Assembly (NCBI GenBank): GCA_035632055.1
Contig: DASQHO010000103.1
Location: 1-64,000, forward strand
Reading direction: 5' to 3'
Source of the DNA: REEB95 sp035632055
GTDB lineage: Bacteria > Pseudomonadota > Alphaproteobacteria > ATCC43930 > CGMCC-115725
DNA length: 64,000 nt
Below the pieces are notes generated by a model. It was given only the letters and a program-made list of their open reading frames with translations. It had not been told where the DNA came from and searched no databases. Positions 1-8,600 of the stretch are shown one piece after another. The position numbers were made by a program, and so were the translations under genes. Position 1 is the stretch's first letter; each line of letters opens with the position of its first letter.

Positions 1-94
1 GGCGCTCAAGATCGACGAAGCCGACGAGATCGTGAAGGCGAGCCTGCTGACGCGCGACGGCAAGGTCGTCCATCCGCAACTGGCGGGAGCCTGA
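1..94 (+). CDS. pntAA: NAD(P) transhydrogenase subunit alpha part 1 (3' end only)
   Basis: Only the last 30 codons lie in the window, read from position 2 and ending in TGA at 92-94. The residues DEIVKASLLTRDGKVVHP match the end of the NAD(H)-binding subunit of the proton-translocating transhydrogenase. That enzyme couples hydride transfer between NADH and NADP+ to proton movement across the inner membrane. The pntAB start codon follows after 3 bases, so the three pnt genes form one operon. Identification rests on this short tail together with the two intact downstream subunits. Confidence 0.85.
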   Translation, partial: ALKIDEADEIVKASLLTRDGKVVHPQLAGA

Positions 95-97
95 ACG

Positions 98-418
98 ATG
101 GAAACCGGCGCTCACGCCGACGTCTTCGTATTCTTCCTGACCGTCTTTGTCCTAGCGGTGTTTGTCGGCTATTACGTGGTCTGGCGCGTCACGCCGGCGC
201 TGCATTCGCCGCTGATGAGCGTCACCAACGCCATCTCGTCGGTGATCATCGTCGGCGCCCTCATCGCCGCCGGGCCGGCCGGCTTCAGCTTTTCCAAGGT
301 CATGGGCTTCGCCGCCGTGACGTTGGCTTCGGTCAATATATTCGGCGGCTTCATCGTGACCCAGCGCATGCTGCAGATGTTCAAGAAGAAGGCGCCCAAG
401 GAGAAGGCCGGCAAATGA
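98..418 (+). CDS. pntAB: NAD(P) transhydrogenase subunit alpha part 2 (membrane)
   Basis: A 106-residue protein with three hydrophobic segments (about residues 9-30, 40-62 and 66-90) and a basic C-terminus. It matches the separate membrane piece of the alpha subunit found in alphaproteobacteria, where the E. coli PntA chain is split in two. Together with the N-terminal part of PntB it forms the proton channel (domain II). The core SPLMSVTNAISSVIIVGAL is characteristic. The start lies 3 bases after pntAA, and the stop overlaps the ATG of pntB by 4 bases (ATGA), so the subunits are translationally coupled. Confidence 0.95.
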   Translation: METGAHADVFVFFLTVFVLAVFVGYYVVWRVTPALHSPLMSVTNAISSVIIVGALIAAGPAGFSFSKVMGFAAVTLASVNIFGGFIVTQRMLQMFKKKAPKEKAGK

Positions 419-1812
419 CCGCGAATCTAGCGGCGCTGCTTTATCTGCTCGCCAGCATCTGCTTCATCATGGCGCTGCGCGGCCTGTCGTCGCCGGAGAC
501 GGCGCGCGGCGGCAATATCTACGGCGTCGTCGGCATGATCGTCGCCATCGGCACGACGCTCGCGTCGCCCGGCGTGCTCAGCTACGGCGTGATCGCCGCG
601 GGCATCGTCATTGGCGGCGCCATCGGCACCTTCATCGCGCTGCGCATCCAGATGACGGCGTTGCCGCAACTGGTGGCCGCATTCCACAGCCTGGTTGGCT
701 TGGCCGCGGTCTGCGTTGCCACCGCCGCCTTCTACGCGCCCGCCGCTTACGGCATCGGCCAGCCCGGCGCGATCCAGGCTCACAGTTTGATCGAAATGAG
801 CCTGGGTACGGCGATCGGCGCCATTACCTTCACCGGCTCGATCATCGCCTTCGGCAAGCTGCAGGGCCTGATCACCGGCAAGCCGCTGGTGTTCCCCGGC
901 CAGCATGTGCTCAACGCGCTGCTCGGCCTCGCGCTCGTCGCGCTGATCGTCTGGTTCGTGATGGCGCAGCTGCCGGTGACCTTCTGGGCGATCGTGGCGT
1001 TGTCGTTGCTCCTCGGCCTGCTGCTGATCGTGCCGATCGGCGGCGCCGACATGCCGGTGGTCATCTCGATGCTGAACAGCTATTCCGGCTGGGCGGCATG
1101 CGGCATCGGCTTCACCCTCGCCAACTCGCTGCTGATCATCACCGGCGCGCTCGTCGGCTCGTCGGGCGCCATCCTCTCCTACATCATGTGCAAGGGGATG
1201 AACCGCTCGATCTTTAACGTCATCTTGGGCGGCTTCGGCACCGAAGGCGGCGCGGCGGCCAGCGGCCCCGGCGCCGGCGATAAGGCGGTCAAGTCGGGCA
1301 GCGCCGACGACGCGGCGTTCATCCTCAAAAACGCCAGCTCGGTCATCATCGTGCCGGGCTACGGCATGGCGGTGGCGCAGGCACAGCACGCGCTCAAGGA
1401 GATGGCTGACATCCTCAAGAAGGAAGGCGTCACCGTGCGCTATGCCATCCATCCGGTGGCGGGCCGCATGCCGGGACACATGAACGTGCTTCTGGCCGAG
1501 GCCAATGTGCCGTACGACGAGGTGCTCGAACTCGACGAAATCAACCGCGACTTCGCTTCGACCGACGTCGCCTTCGTCATCGGCGCCAACGACGTCACCA
1601 ACCCGGCGGCCAAGACCGACCCGCAATCGCCGATCTATGGGATGCCGATTCTCGACGTCGAAAAGGCGAAGACGGTGCTGTTCGTTAAGCGCTCGATGGC
1701 GTCGGGTTACGCCGGCGTCGAGAACGAGTTGTTCTTCCGCGACAACACGATGATGCTGTTCGGCGACGCCAAGAAGATGTGCGAGGAAATCGTCAAGGCG
1801 CTCGGCGCCTAG
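415..1812 (+). CDS. pntB: NAD(P) transhydrogenase subunit beta
   Basis: A 465-residue protein, the usual length for PntB. Roughly the first 280 residues are a series of membrane helices completing the proton-conducting domain II. The C-terminal part, from about residue 300, is the NADP(H)-binding domain III, with the recognisable stretches VPGYGMAVAQAQ and GANDVTNPAA. The enzyme uses the proton gradient to make NADPH from NADH. It is the last gene of the pntAA-pntAB-pntB operon, and a strong hairpin terminator lies about 190 bases downstream. Confidence 0.96.
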   Translation: MTANLAALLYLLASICFIMALRGLSSPETARGGNIYGVVGMIVAIGTTLASPGVLSYGVIAAGIVIGGAIGTFIALRIQMTALPQLVAAFHSLVGLAAVCVATAAFYAPAAYGIGQPGAIQAHSLIEMSLGTAIGAITFTGSIIAFGKLQGLITGKPLVFPGQHVLNALLGLALVALIVWFVMAQLPVTFWAIVALSLLLGLLLIVPIGGADMPVVISMLNSYSGWAACGIGFTLANSLLIITGALVGSSGAILSYIMCKGMNRSIFNVILGGFGTEGGAAASGPGAGDKAVKSGSADDAAFILKNASSVIIVPGYGMAVAQAQHALKEMADILKKEGVTVRYAIHPVAGRMPGHMNVLLAEANVPYDEVLELDEINRDFASTDVAFVIGANDVTNPAAKTDPQSPIYGMPILDVEKAKTVLFVKRSMASGYAGVENELFFRDNTMMLFGDAKKMCEEIVKALGA

Positions 1813-1987
1813 GCGTTTCGATCGCCGCCGCCAGCGCATCTTCCTCCCGCGCCGGCTCGCCTTTGGGAATGCTCCAGGCGCCCAAATCCTTCTTGGCCCA
1901 GAATGGACCGCCGGGATGGACGAGGAACGCTTCGACACCGCGCGCACGGCGGCGATAGACGAGCAATCTGGCGCTGCGCTTCGGCAT
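1793..1987 (-). pseudogene. Nudix hydrolase remnant truncated before the Nudix box
   Basis: From the ATG at 1987 the minus strand encodes 64 residues beginning MPKRSARLLVYRRR, followed by VHPGGPFWAKKDLGAWSIPKGE. This matches the N-terminal third of small MutT/Nudix proteins, which begin this way and continue into the catalytic Nudix box (GX5EX7REUXEEXGU). Here the frame ends just where the box should start, running through AAAIETPRRRAP to a stop inside the end of convergent pntB. The metal-binding Glu residues are therefore missing and the gene should be catalytically dead. An in-frame extension to 2062 exists but passes through the terminator hairpin and is unlikely to be coding. Confidence 0.7.
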
Positions 1988-2000
1988 GGCGATCAACGAT

Positions 2001-2035
2001 AAAGCCGCCACGGACAATCCGGGCGGCTTTTCTTC
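2001..2035 (+). terminator. Rho-independent terminator of the pnt operon
   Basis: The arms AAAGCCGCC and GGCGGCTTT pair perfectly. An inner CGGA/TCCG stem closes on a CAA loop, and the hairpin is followed by TTTTCTT. Orientation and T-tract fit termination of plus-strand transcription from pntB. The hairpin lies just upstream of the Nudix remnant. Confidence 0.75.
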
Positions 2036-2077
2036 AGGCCATATCGTGCCGTATTCGGGCACAGCGCTATCGGAGCC

Positions 2078-2281
2078 CTAATACCCTTCGCGTTCCATGC
2101 GCTTGCGCAGCAGCTTGCGGTAGCGGCGGACCGCTTCGGCGCGTTCGCGGGCGCGGCGCTCGGACGGCTTCTCGTAATTGCGGCGGACCTTCATTTCCCG
2201 GAAAAGCCCTTCGCGCTGCATCTTCTTCTTGAGCGCGCGAAGCGCCTGATCGACGTTGTTGTCGCGGACGATAATCTGCAC
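2078..2281 (-). CDS. rpsU: 30S ribosomal protein S21
   Basis: A small basic protein of 67 residues. The start is taken as the GTG at 2281, because S21 proteins begin with the QIIVRDNNVDQALRALKKK stretch and the longer in-frame extension has no family similarity. S21 binds the 30S subunit near the anti-Shine-Dalgarno region and helps initiation. It is rich in Arg and Lys (EKPSERRARERAEAVRRYRK), as expected. An AAAGG sequence lies about 12 bases before the GTG. It is transcribed divergently from def and the COQ9-like gene. Confidence 0.95.
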   Translation of the reverse strand: MQIIVRDNNVDQALRALKKKMQREGLFREMKVRRNYEKPSERRARERAEAVRRYRKLLRKRMEREGY

Positions 2282-2474
2282 GAGACCGTTGCGCCTTTCG
2301 CCAAACCGAGGTTGTGGGCCAAATCCCGAACCGGCCCCATGGAACCGGCTCAAGGGGCGGCTAAATATCACCAAAGTTGGGATTTGTGAAGGCCGCGCCG
2401 GAGCCCCGCACCCGTATACCGCCGGCCGTGGCTTTTGCGCCGCATCGGTGCCCAATTCGGCTTATATTGAGCCT

Positions 2475-3041
2475 ATGGCCATCCTTAAAATCGCCCGCAT
2501 GGGCCACCCGGTGTTGCGCGAAAAGGCGGCTTCTGTGGCCGATCCAGGCGCACCCGACATCCGCGCCCTAGTCGCCGACATGATCGAAACCATGCGCGAC
2601 ACGGGCGGCACCGGCCTGGCTGCGCCGCAGGTCCATGTCGGCAAGCGCGTGGTGGTTTTCGAGGTTGGCGATACACGGCTGACCGGCCGCCCGCTCGACC
2701 GGCCGCAGGAACTGACCGTGCTGATCAACCCGGTCATCGAACCGCTGACGACCGAGACGGAACTCGGCTGGGAAGGCTGCCTGTCGGTGCCCGGCCTCAA
2801 GGGCGCAGTCCCGCGCTTCACGCGCATCCGCTATCGCGGCGTCGACCTCGACGGGGCGCCCATCGACCGCACGGTCGAGGGTTTCCACGCCCGCGTCCTG
2901 CAGCACGAGTGCGACCATCTCGACGGCATCCTTTATCCTCAGCGGATGACCGACTTGCGGCTGTTGACGTATCTCGAGGAAGGCATGCGCTTTCCAATCG
3001 ATATCGGCGTTGCCAATTCCGATGCCGACGCGGCGGAGTGA
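2475..3041 (+). CDS. def: Peptide deformylase
   Basis: A 188-residue enzyme that removes the formyl group from the N-terminal Met of new proteins. All three family motifs are present: GTGLAAPQ (motif 1, about residues 46-53), EGCLSVPG (motif 2, holding the metal-ligand Cys) and QHECDHLDG (motif 3, holding the two metal His and the catalytic Glu). The ATG at 2475 gives the usual N-terminus MAILKIARMGHPVLR. The next gene begins 1 base after the stop, so the two are probably co-transcribed. The lineage may carry further def copies elsewhere. Confidence 0.95.
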   Translation: MAILKIARMGHPVLREKAASVADPGAPDIRALVADMIETMRDTGGTGLAAPQVHVGKRVVVFEVGDTRLTGRPLDRPQELTVLINPVIEPLTTETELGWEGCLSVPGLKGAVPRFTRIRYRGVDLDGAPIDRTVEGFHARVLQHECDHLDGILYPQRMTDLRLLTYLEEGMRFPIDIGVANSDADAAE

Positions 3042-3042
3042 G

Positions 3043-3687
3043 ATGGACGATCGCGCGCTCAGGGACAAGATCGTGCTGGCGATGCTGCCGGACGTGCCGT
3101 TCGAAGGCTGGAGCCGGCGCGCGCTCGGGCATGCGGCAAAACGTGTCGACCTTACCGAGGCTGAGCTCAGTTCGCTGTTTCCGCGCGGCGTGCGCGACGC
3201 GGTCGCAGCGTTCAACGATTGGGCCGATCGCGCGACCGAAGCGGCCATCGCCAAGCAGCATCCGGCGCGGCTGAAGCTGCGCGAGCGCATTGCGCTCGGC
3301 GTCCGCACCCGCCTCACCGTGCTCGAACCGCACCGTGAAGCCGTGCGGCGAATGCTGGCGTTCCTGGCCCTACCGGCCAATTTGCCGCTCGGCCCCCGCC
3401 TGCTTTATCGCACCGTGGATATGCTGTGGCACGCCGCTGGTGACCACGCGACCGATTTCAGCTTCTACACCAAGCGCGGCCTGCTTGCCGGCATCTATGC
3501 CGCGACGACGCTTTATTGGCTCGACGACAAATCACCGGATCATGCCGCGACCGCGGAATTTCTCGACCGGCGCATCGCCGAGGTGATGCAGATCCCCAAG
3601 CTGCGGGGCCGCGCGACGGCGGCGCTCGGCCGCCTGCCAAATCCATTGCGCGCGTTCGGCGTCCTCGCCCGCTTTCGCCGCGCCTAG
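3043..3687 (+). CDS. COQ9-family protein (rpsU-divergently transcribed family)
   Basis: A 214-residue protein matching the COQ9 family, which bacterial annotation also calls the rpsU-divergently transcribed protein. The diagnostic C-terminal half includes YRTVDMLWHAAGDHATDFSFY, TKRGLL and a TTLYWL-DDKSPD stretch (about residues 125-180). In mitochondria COQ9 binds lipid and presents ubiquinone intermediates to COQ7, so a role in ubiquinone synthesis is inferred here. The ATG at 3043 follows the def stop by one base. The stop shares a CTAG tetranucleotide with the stop of convergent purK. Confidence 0.85.
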   Translation: MDDRALRDKIVLAMLPDVPFEGWSRRALGHAAKRVDLTEAELSSLFPRGVRDAVAAFNDWADRATEAAIAKQHPARLKLRERIALGVRTRLTVLEPHREAVRRMLAFLALPANLPLGPRLLYRTVDMLWHAAGDHATDFSFYTKRGLLAGIYAATTLYWLDDKSPDHAATAEFLDRRIAEVMQIPKLRGRATAALGRLPNPLRAFGVLARFRRA

Positions 3688-4751
3688 CGTTTCGGCAACA
3701 GCCTTGTGACGTGACCCATCTTGCGGCCGGGCGACGGCTTGCCCTTGCCGTAAAGATGCAGGTGCGCCGTTGCATCGGTAAGTGCGTCGAGCCAGGCCTC
3801 GACCTCGTCGCCGATCAGATTCTTCATCACCGCGTTGGAATGGCGCTCGGTCGAGCCCAGCGGCAGGCCGCAGATCGCGCGCACCAATTGCTCGAACTGG
3901 CTCGTCATGCAGGCGTCGATCGTCCAATGGCCGGAATTGTGCGGCCGCGGCGCGAGCTCGTTGACCAGAAGCTCGCCCGATTTCGTGAGAAACATCTCGA
4001 CCGCGAGCAGTCCGACCAGATCGAGCCGTTCGGCGACGTAACGGGCGATGCGCTCGCCTTCGACGGCGACCGCGGCGGGGATTTCGGCCGGCGCCACGGT
4101 GGTGTCGAGGATGTGGTTGACGTGACGGTTCTCGACCACGGGATAGGCCGCGATCTCGCCCTTTTCGGTGCGCGCGACGATGGAGGAAAGCTCGCAGGCG
4201 AAATCCACGAAGCCTTCGAGCACGGCGACCGCAACGCCGAGCCTGCTCCATACTGCCGCGACATCGGTCTCGGGGCCGACCATGATCTGGCCCTTGCCGT
4301 CGTAGCCCAACTGCGCGGTTTTCAGCACGCCGCGTGGACCGATCTCGGCGAGCGCGCGGGTCAGTTGTGCCGCGCTCTCGATCTGCCGAAACGAAGTGGT
4401 GGCGATGCCGACACCACGCAGGAAATATTTTTCCTTGAGGCGATCCTGGGCGATCTCAAGCGCGCCGGCGCCCGGCCGCAGCGGCTTGAGCGAACTCAGT
4501 GCCTTGGCCGTGTCGAGCGGCACGTTCTCGAATTCGTAGGTTGCGACGTCGATCGCAGCCGCAAACCGCTTGAGCGCTTCGCGATCGTCGTAGGCCGCGG
4601 TGGTAGCGTACGGCGTCACCTGTTTCGCCGGACCGTCGGCATCGGGCGAGAAGATATGACAGCGATAGCCGAGGCGCGCCGCGGCCAGAGCGGTCATGCG
4701 GCCGAGTTGCCCGCCGCCGATAATGCCGATAGTCGCACCGGGAAGGATCAT
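3684..4751 (-). CDS. purK: 5-(carboxyamino)imidazole ribonucleotide synthase
   Basis: A 355-residue ATP-grasp enzyme that carboxylates aminoimidazole ribonucleotide with bicarbonate and ATP in purine synthesis. The N-terminus ATIGIIGGGQLGRMTALAA is the typical PurK signature. The central ATP-grasp core (KTAQLGYDGKGQ) and the late EMFL...LVNELAPRPHNSGHW stretch are present. Its ATG overlaps the purE stop by 4 bases (ATGA), so the pair is translationally coupled and the product passes directly to PurE. The stop overlaps that of the COQ9-like gene. Confidence 0.96.
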   Translation of the reverse strand: MILPGATIGIIGGGQLGRMTALAAARLGYRCHIFSPDADGPAKQVTPYATTAAYDDREALKRFAAAIDVATYEFENVPLDTAKALSSLKPLRPGAGALEIAQDRLKEKYFLRGVGIATTSFRQIESAAQLTRALAEIGPRGVLKTAQLGYDGKGQIMVGPETDVAAVWSRLGVAVAVLEGFVDFACELSSIVARTEKGEIAAYPVVENRHVNHILDTTVAPAEIPAAVAVEGERIARYVAERLDLVGLLAVEMFLTKSGELLVNELAPRPHNSGHWTIDACMTSQFEQLVRAICGLPLGSTERHSNAVMKNLIGDEVEAWLDALTDATAHLHLYGKGKPSPGRKMGHVTRLLPKR

Positions 4752-5239
4752 CCGCGCGGCGGGCGCTTTGGCACGGACGCCGTCTGGAGCTTGCGGAATC
4801 GCTCGAGCCGCGTTGCCACCTTGGCATCGCCGAGCGCCAGGATGGCCGCCGCCAGCAACGCGGCGTTGATGGCGCCGGCCTTGCCGATCGCCAGTGTGCC
4901 GACCGGAATCCCGCCGGGCATCTGCGCGATCGAGAGAAAACTGTCGACGCCTTTAAGGGCGCGGGTTTCGACCGGCACGCCAAGCACCGGCAGAACGGTC
5001 ATTGATGCGGCCATGCCCGGCAGATGCGCGGCACCGCCGGCGCCGGCGATAACCACCTGGACGCCGCGCGCCTTGGCGCCGTGTGCGTAGCCATACAGCC
5101 GTCGCGGCGTGCGATGCGCCGAAATGACGTGGGTCTCGTAGGGCACGTCGAGCCGGTCCAGCATGCGCGCAGCGTGTCGCATGGTCTTCCAGTCCGATTG
5201 ACTGCCCATGATGATGCCGACGGGCTTGGCGCGCTTCAT
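4748..5239 (-). CDS. purE: N5-carboxyaminoimidazole ribonucleotide mutase
   Basis: A 163-residue class I PurE that moves the carboxyl group of N5-CAIR to C4, giving CAIR. The N-terminal GIIMGSQSDWKTM motif, the SAHRTP motif (HVISAHRTPRRLYGYA) and the AGAGGAAHLPGM loop are all seen; these bind the substrate in the octameric enzyme. It is the first gene of a purE-purK unit and overlaps purK by 4 bases. Confidence 0.97.
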   Translation of the reverse strand: MKRAKPVGIIMGSQSDWKTMRHAARMLDRLDVPYETHVISAHRTPRRLYGYAHGAKARGVQVVIAGAGGAAHLPGMAASMTVLPVLGVPVETRALKGVDSFLSIAQMPGGIPVGTLAIGKAGAINAALLAAAILALGDAKVATRLERFRKLQTASVPKRPPRG

Positions 5240-5305
5240 TCCCCCTGCCCCCGATGCAGGAAGCGCGCATTATAGGAATGCAACGCCCTCGGGCAAGCGC
5301 CGCAG

Positions 5306-5674
5306 TCACGGCACGTTGACAGGAACCCCGTTGCCGCTGAACGCGCGAATAAGAGGATCAAGCATGCGCAGGAGCCGCCACGCGATGAAAGCCAATGGCA
5401 GGGTAACAATGATCATTTTGAAAGCGGCTACCGCCCACACATGAAAGGCCGAGACGAAGGATGTTGCGTCCTTGAGCGGATTGACCAGATCGTCAAGCTC
5501 ATTCCGGAAGTCGACGTCGCTCAGCGAGCGTGGCGATCGTTCCGCCTTCGGCTCCCCAAAGAGTGGATCGGGCATTGTCAATGCCGGCGGTTCCATCGGC
5601 GGCCTGCGCCCAGGCAAACGCCGCACGTTCCATGTGGGCTTGAGTGGTCCGGCAAGATCCGGATGGTCGGTCAC
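5306..5674 (-). CDS. Small single-pass membrane protein coupled to the GGDEF-EAL gene
   Basis: A 122-residue protein of unknown function. The N-terminal 60 residues are Pro-rich and charged. One hydrophobic helix sits at about residues 82-105 (FKMIIVTLPLAFIAWRLL). The GTG start overlaps the TGA of the upstream signalling protein by 4 bases, so translation is probably coupled. That supports it being a real gene whose job is linked to the c-di-GMP protein, though this is inference from position. I recognise no domain. Confidence 0.65.
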   Translation of the reverse strand: MTDHPDLAGPLKPTWNVRRLPGRRPPMEPPALTMPDPLFGEPKAERSPRSLSDVDFRNELDDLVNPLKDATSFVSAFHVWAVAAFKMIIVTLPLAFIAWRLLRMLDPLIRAFSGNGVPVNVP

Positions 5675-8600
5675 GCGACCACCGTCACGCGGGCTGGGCC
5701 CTCGACGGCCGGGAACCGATGGTGGGTGCGAAGGAACTCGGTTATTTCATCGACCGGCACCGCTTGGCTGTAAAGAAAGCCCTGAACATCGTTGCAGCCA
5801 AATCCGAGCAGGAACCGCGCCTCCGGCATCGTCTCGACACCTTCCGCGACCACGTTAATGCGAAGTTCATGCGCCATTTCGATGATGGCGCGCACCACTG
5901 CGCGATCGGATTCGTCGTCGATCATGCCGCGGATGAATTCTTGAGCGATCTTGACGCGATCCGGATGGAAACGCTTCATGTAGGCAAATGACGAGTAACC
6001 GGTGCCGAAATCGTCGATGCTGATCCGGATGCCGCGCTGCTTGAGATGCGCCAGAACGTCGTCCTGGCGTTCGGACACGCCCATCAAGATGTTTTCCGTG
6101 ATCTCAAGCTCGAGCCTTTCCGGTGCCAGACCGGCCTCGTCGGCAAAACCCGCGAGCTCTTGCTCGAGATTGGGAATCTTGAACGCCACTGGCGAAACGT
6201 TGACGGCCATGACCGGCGGCGCAATGCCGGCGTCGATCCACGCACGCATCTGCCGGCACGCTGTCGTCATCACCCATCGGCCGATCGGCGCGATCAGGCC
6301 GGTGCGTTCGGCGATATCGATGAAGCTGCTTGGCGCAATCATGCCGCGTTGGGGATGACGCCAACGCAACAGAGCTTCGACGCCGACGATGGCGCCGTCG
6401 CGCATATTGACCTGCGGCTGGTAATAGACGGCCATCTGCCCTTCGGCGAGACCAATCCGCAATTCGTCTGCCATGGCCATGCGCTCGCTTACGATGCGGT
6501 TCATTTCGTCATTATGGACGCAAAAGGTGTTTCGTCCGCTGTCCTTGGCGCGATAGAGCGCCAGGTCGGCGTTGCTCAGCAATTCCGCCGACGTACCCGC
6601 ATCTTCGTCCAGCGCAATGCCGATGCTGGCGGTAATTCGGATATCGTGGCCCTCGACCGTGAAAGGCTTTGCCAGCACACCGAGCAGCCGCTGTGCGAGA
6701 ATGCCGACCGACGTGACATCGGCAATATCTGTCTGAAGGATTGCGAATTCATCGCCTCCCAGCCGGGCGGGCAGATCGGCCTCGCGGAGGGCCGATTTCA
6801 GGCGTGCCGCCACCGCACGGAGCAATGCATCGCCGACCGGATGGCCGAGCGAATCGTTTACGTCCTTGAAATGATCGAGATCGAAATACAGGACCGCCAG
6901 GCGCCCGCTGCTTCGCCGTTTCGCCGCCAGCGCGCGATCGACCTGTTCGACAAACGTCGTTCGGTTGGCGAGACCCGTCAGCGTATCGAGATGCGCGAGC
7001 TTCTCGATTGCCATTTGCGACTGCCTGCGCGCAGTGATATCGCGGAAGAACCAGACCCGTCCGAGATAGCGGTGGTCGTCGTCGTTCAGCGGCGCGGTAT
7101 GGCGATCGATGATGCGGCCATCCTTCACCTCGATCTCGTCGTGTCCGATGCGATCGGGATGTTCATAAATATCGCGCACGATAGCCAGGAATCGGTCGAG
7201 ATCTTTCACTAGCGACGCAACGTGTTGCAGCACGGGCCCGTCGTCGCCCGCTTCGATCAAGGCCTGCGGCAGGTTCCACATCTCGGCAAAGTGCCGGTTC
7301 GCCCAGATGATCTTGCTGTCACGGCCGACGACAAGAATAGCGTCGGGCGAGCTTTCGGCCGTCGCATTCAAGAGAACGTTTGAGAATGTCAATTTTTGTT
7401 CGGCCATTTTTCGCTCGGTGATGTCGTGCAACGCGCTCAGCAGATAGGTTCGGCCCTCGACCTCGAATGTCCGCGTGCCGATTTCCACCGGCACGCTCGT
7501 GCCGTCGGCGTGCCGGAGCCGTGCTTCGTGAAACGAACTGTCGGCTGCCGACAACGGATCAACGAGCGGCCCATCGGTCTCTGGTGCCTCGAGGTGGTGC
7601 TGTTCGAAATACGGGCTCCCAACCAATTCCGCGCGCGGCAAGCCGGTAATTCGTTCGGCCGCCGGATTGGCGTTGGTGACCGCGCCAGTCTTTAGGTCGC
7701 TGACGACGAACCCGTCGCCGGCGGCGTTGAACAGCGTGCGGAAGTTGGTTTCGCTGGCGCGCAACTCGACCACCATGCGCCGGAGGCGCGCAGCGTGCGC
7801 GCCGGCAAGCCAGAGGTATCCCGCCAACCCAGCAGTCAGAAACAGCCCGGCGACGGCAGCGTCCGTGCTCATATTGAACGGCGTCACCAGGGGACCATGC
7901 GGCGTCGGCGCGACAATCATCGTCCAATGTGCGTCGGCCAGCGAAAGCTCACCGGTCCAATGCGGACGCGCCTCGAAATCTGCGCGCCGCTGCGCTGCGA
8001 TGGCACTGGCACGAGCGGGAGATGAAATAATCGTGAACGGAAGGCCGGAGGCGGCGGCGTCGGCTCGGAAAAAACCGAAATCGGCACGGATTGCAGAATC
8101 GTCGCCGGCAAGCGCCGAGTCGATGATGGCGCTGAGATCGACCGTCGCACGCACGAACCCGGTAAGATTGTGCTCACGCGCCTCCACCGTCGTGTGCGGC
8201 ATATCGAGCTCGTAAACCGGCGCGAACGCCGTGACATCGGAAGCGCTCGTTCCGGTCGTCGTTTCCAACGGCGACGCCAAGATCCGCCCCTCGGTGCCAG
8301 CCTGCTCCAGCAAGGCGCGCTGCGCGGAATTCGCTGCGATATCGGATCCAACCGATTGCGACGGATCTAAAACGCCGGCAACGTATTGGATTATAAATTG
8401 GTCCGTGGCCGAGCCGGCGGATGCCGCCTTGGTGCCGTGCGGCTGCGGTGCCGAGCGCGGCGCCCAGGCGATTTCGAGCTTCTGGCCGTAAATCGACGCA
8501 AGATGATCGGCAAACCGTGCGAACTCCGTCGGCGACACGTCCTCATCCTGCGCCTCGAAGAAGGCAATGGTTGAACCGATTGCCTGCCCGAAATCGTTCA

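Noticed and set aside
427..1947. Long 506-codon open frame on the minus strand over pntB
   Set aside because: It is antisense to pntB, with an Arg/Asp/His-rich low-complexity composition typical of the complementary frame of GC-rich coding DNA.
3516..5090. 524-codon plus-strand frame over purK and purE
   Set aside because: It is antisense to two certain genes and has no domain similarity; its composition is that of a shadow frame.
6046..7212. 388-codon plus-strand frame over the GGDEF-EAL gene
   Set aside because: It is antisense to clear GGDEF and EAL motifs and has no start signal or family match.
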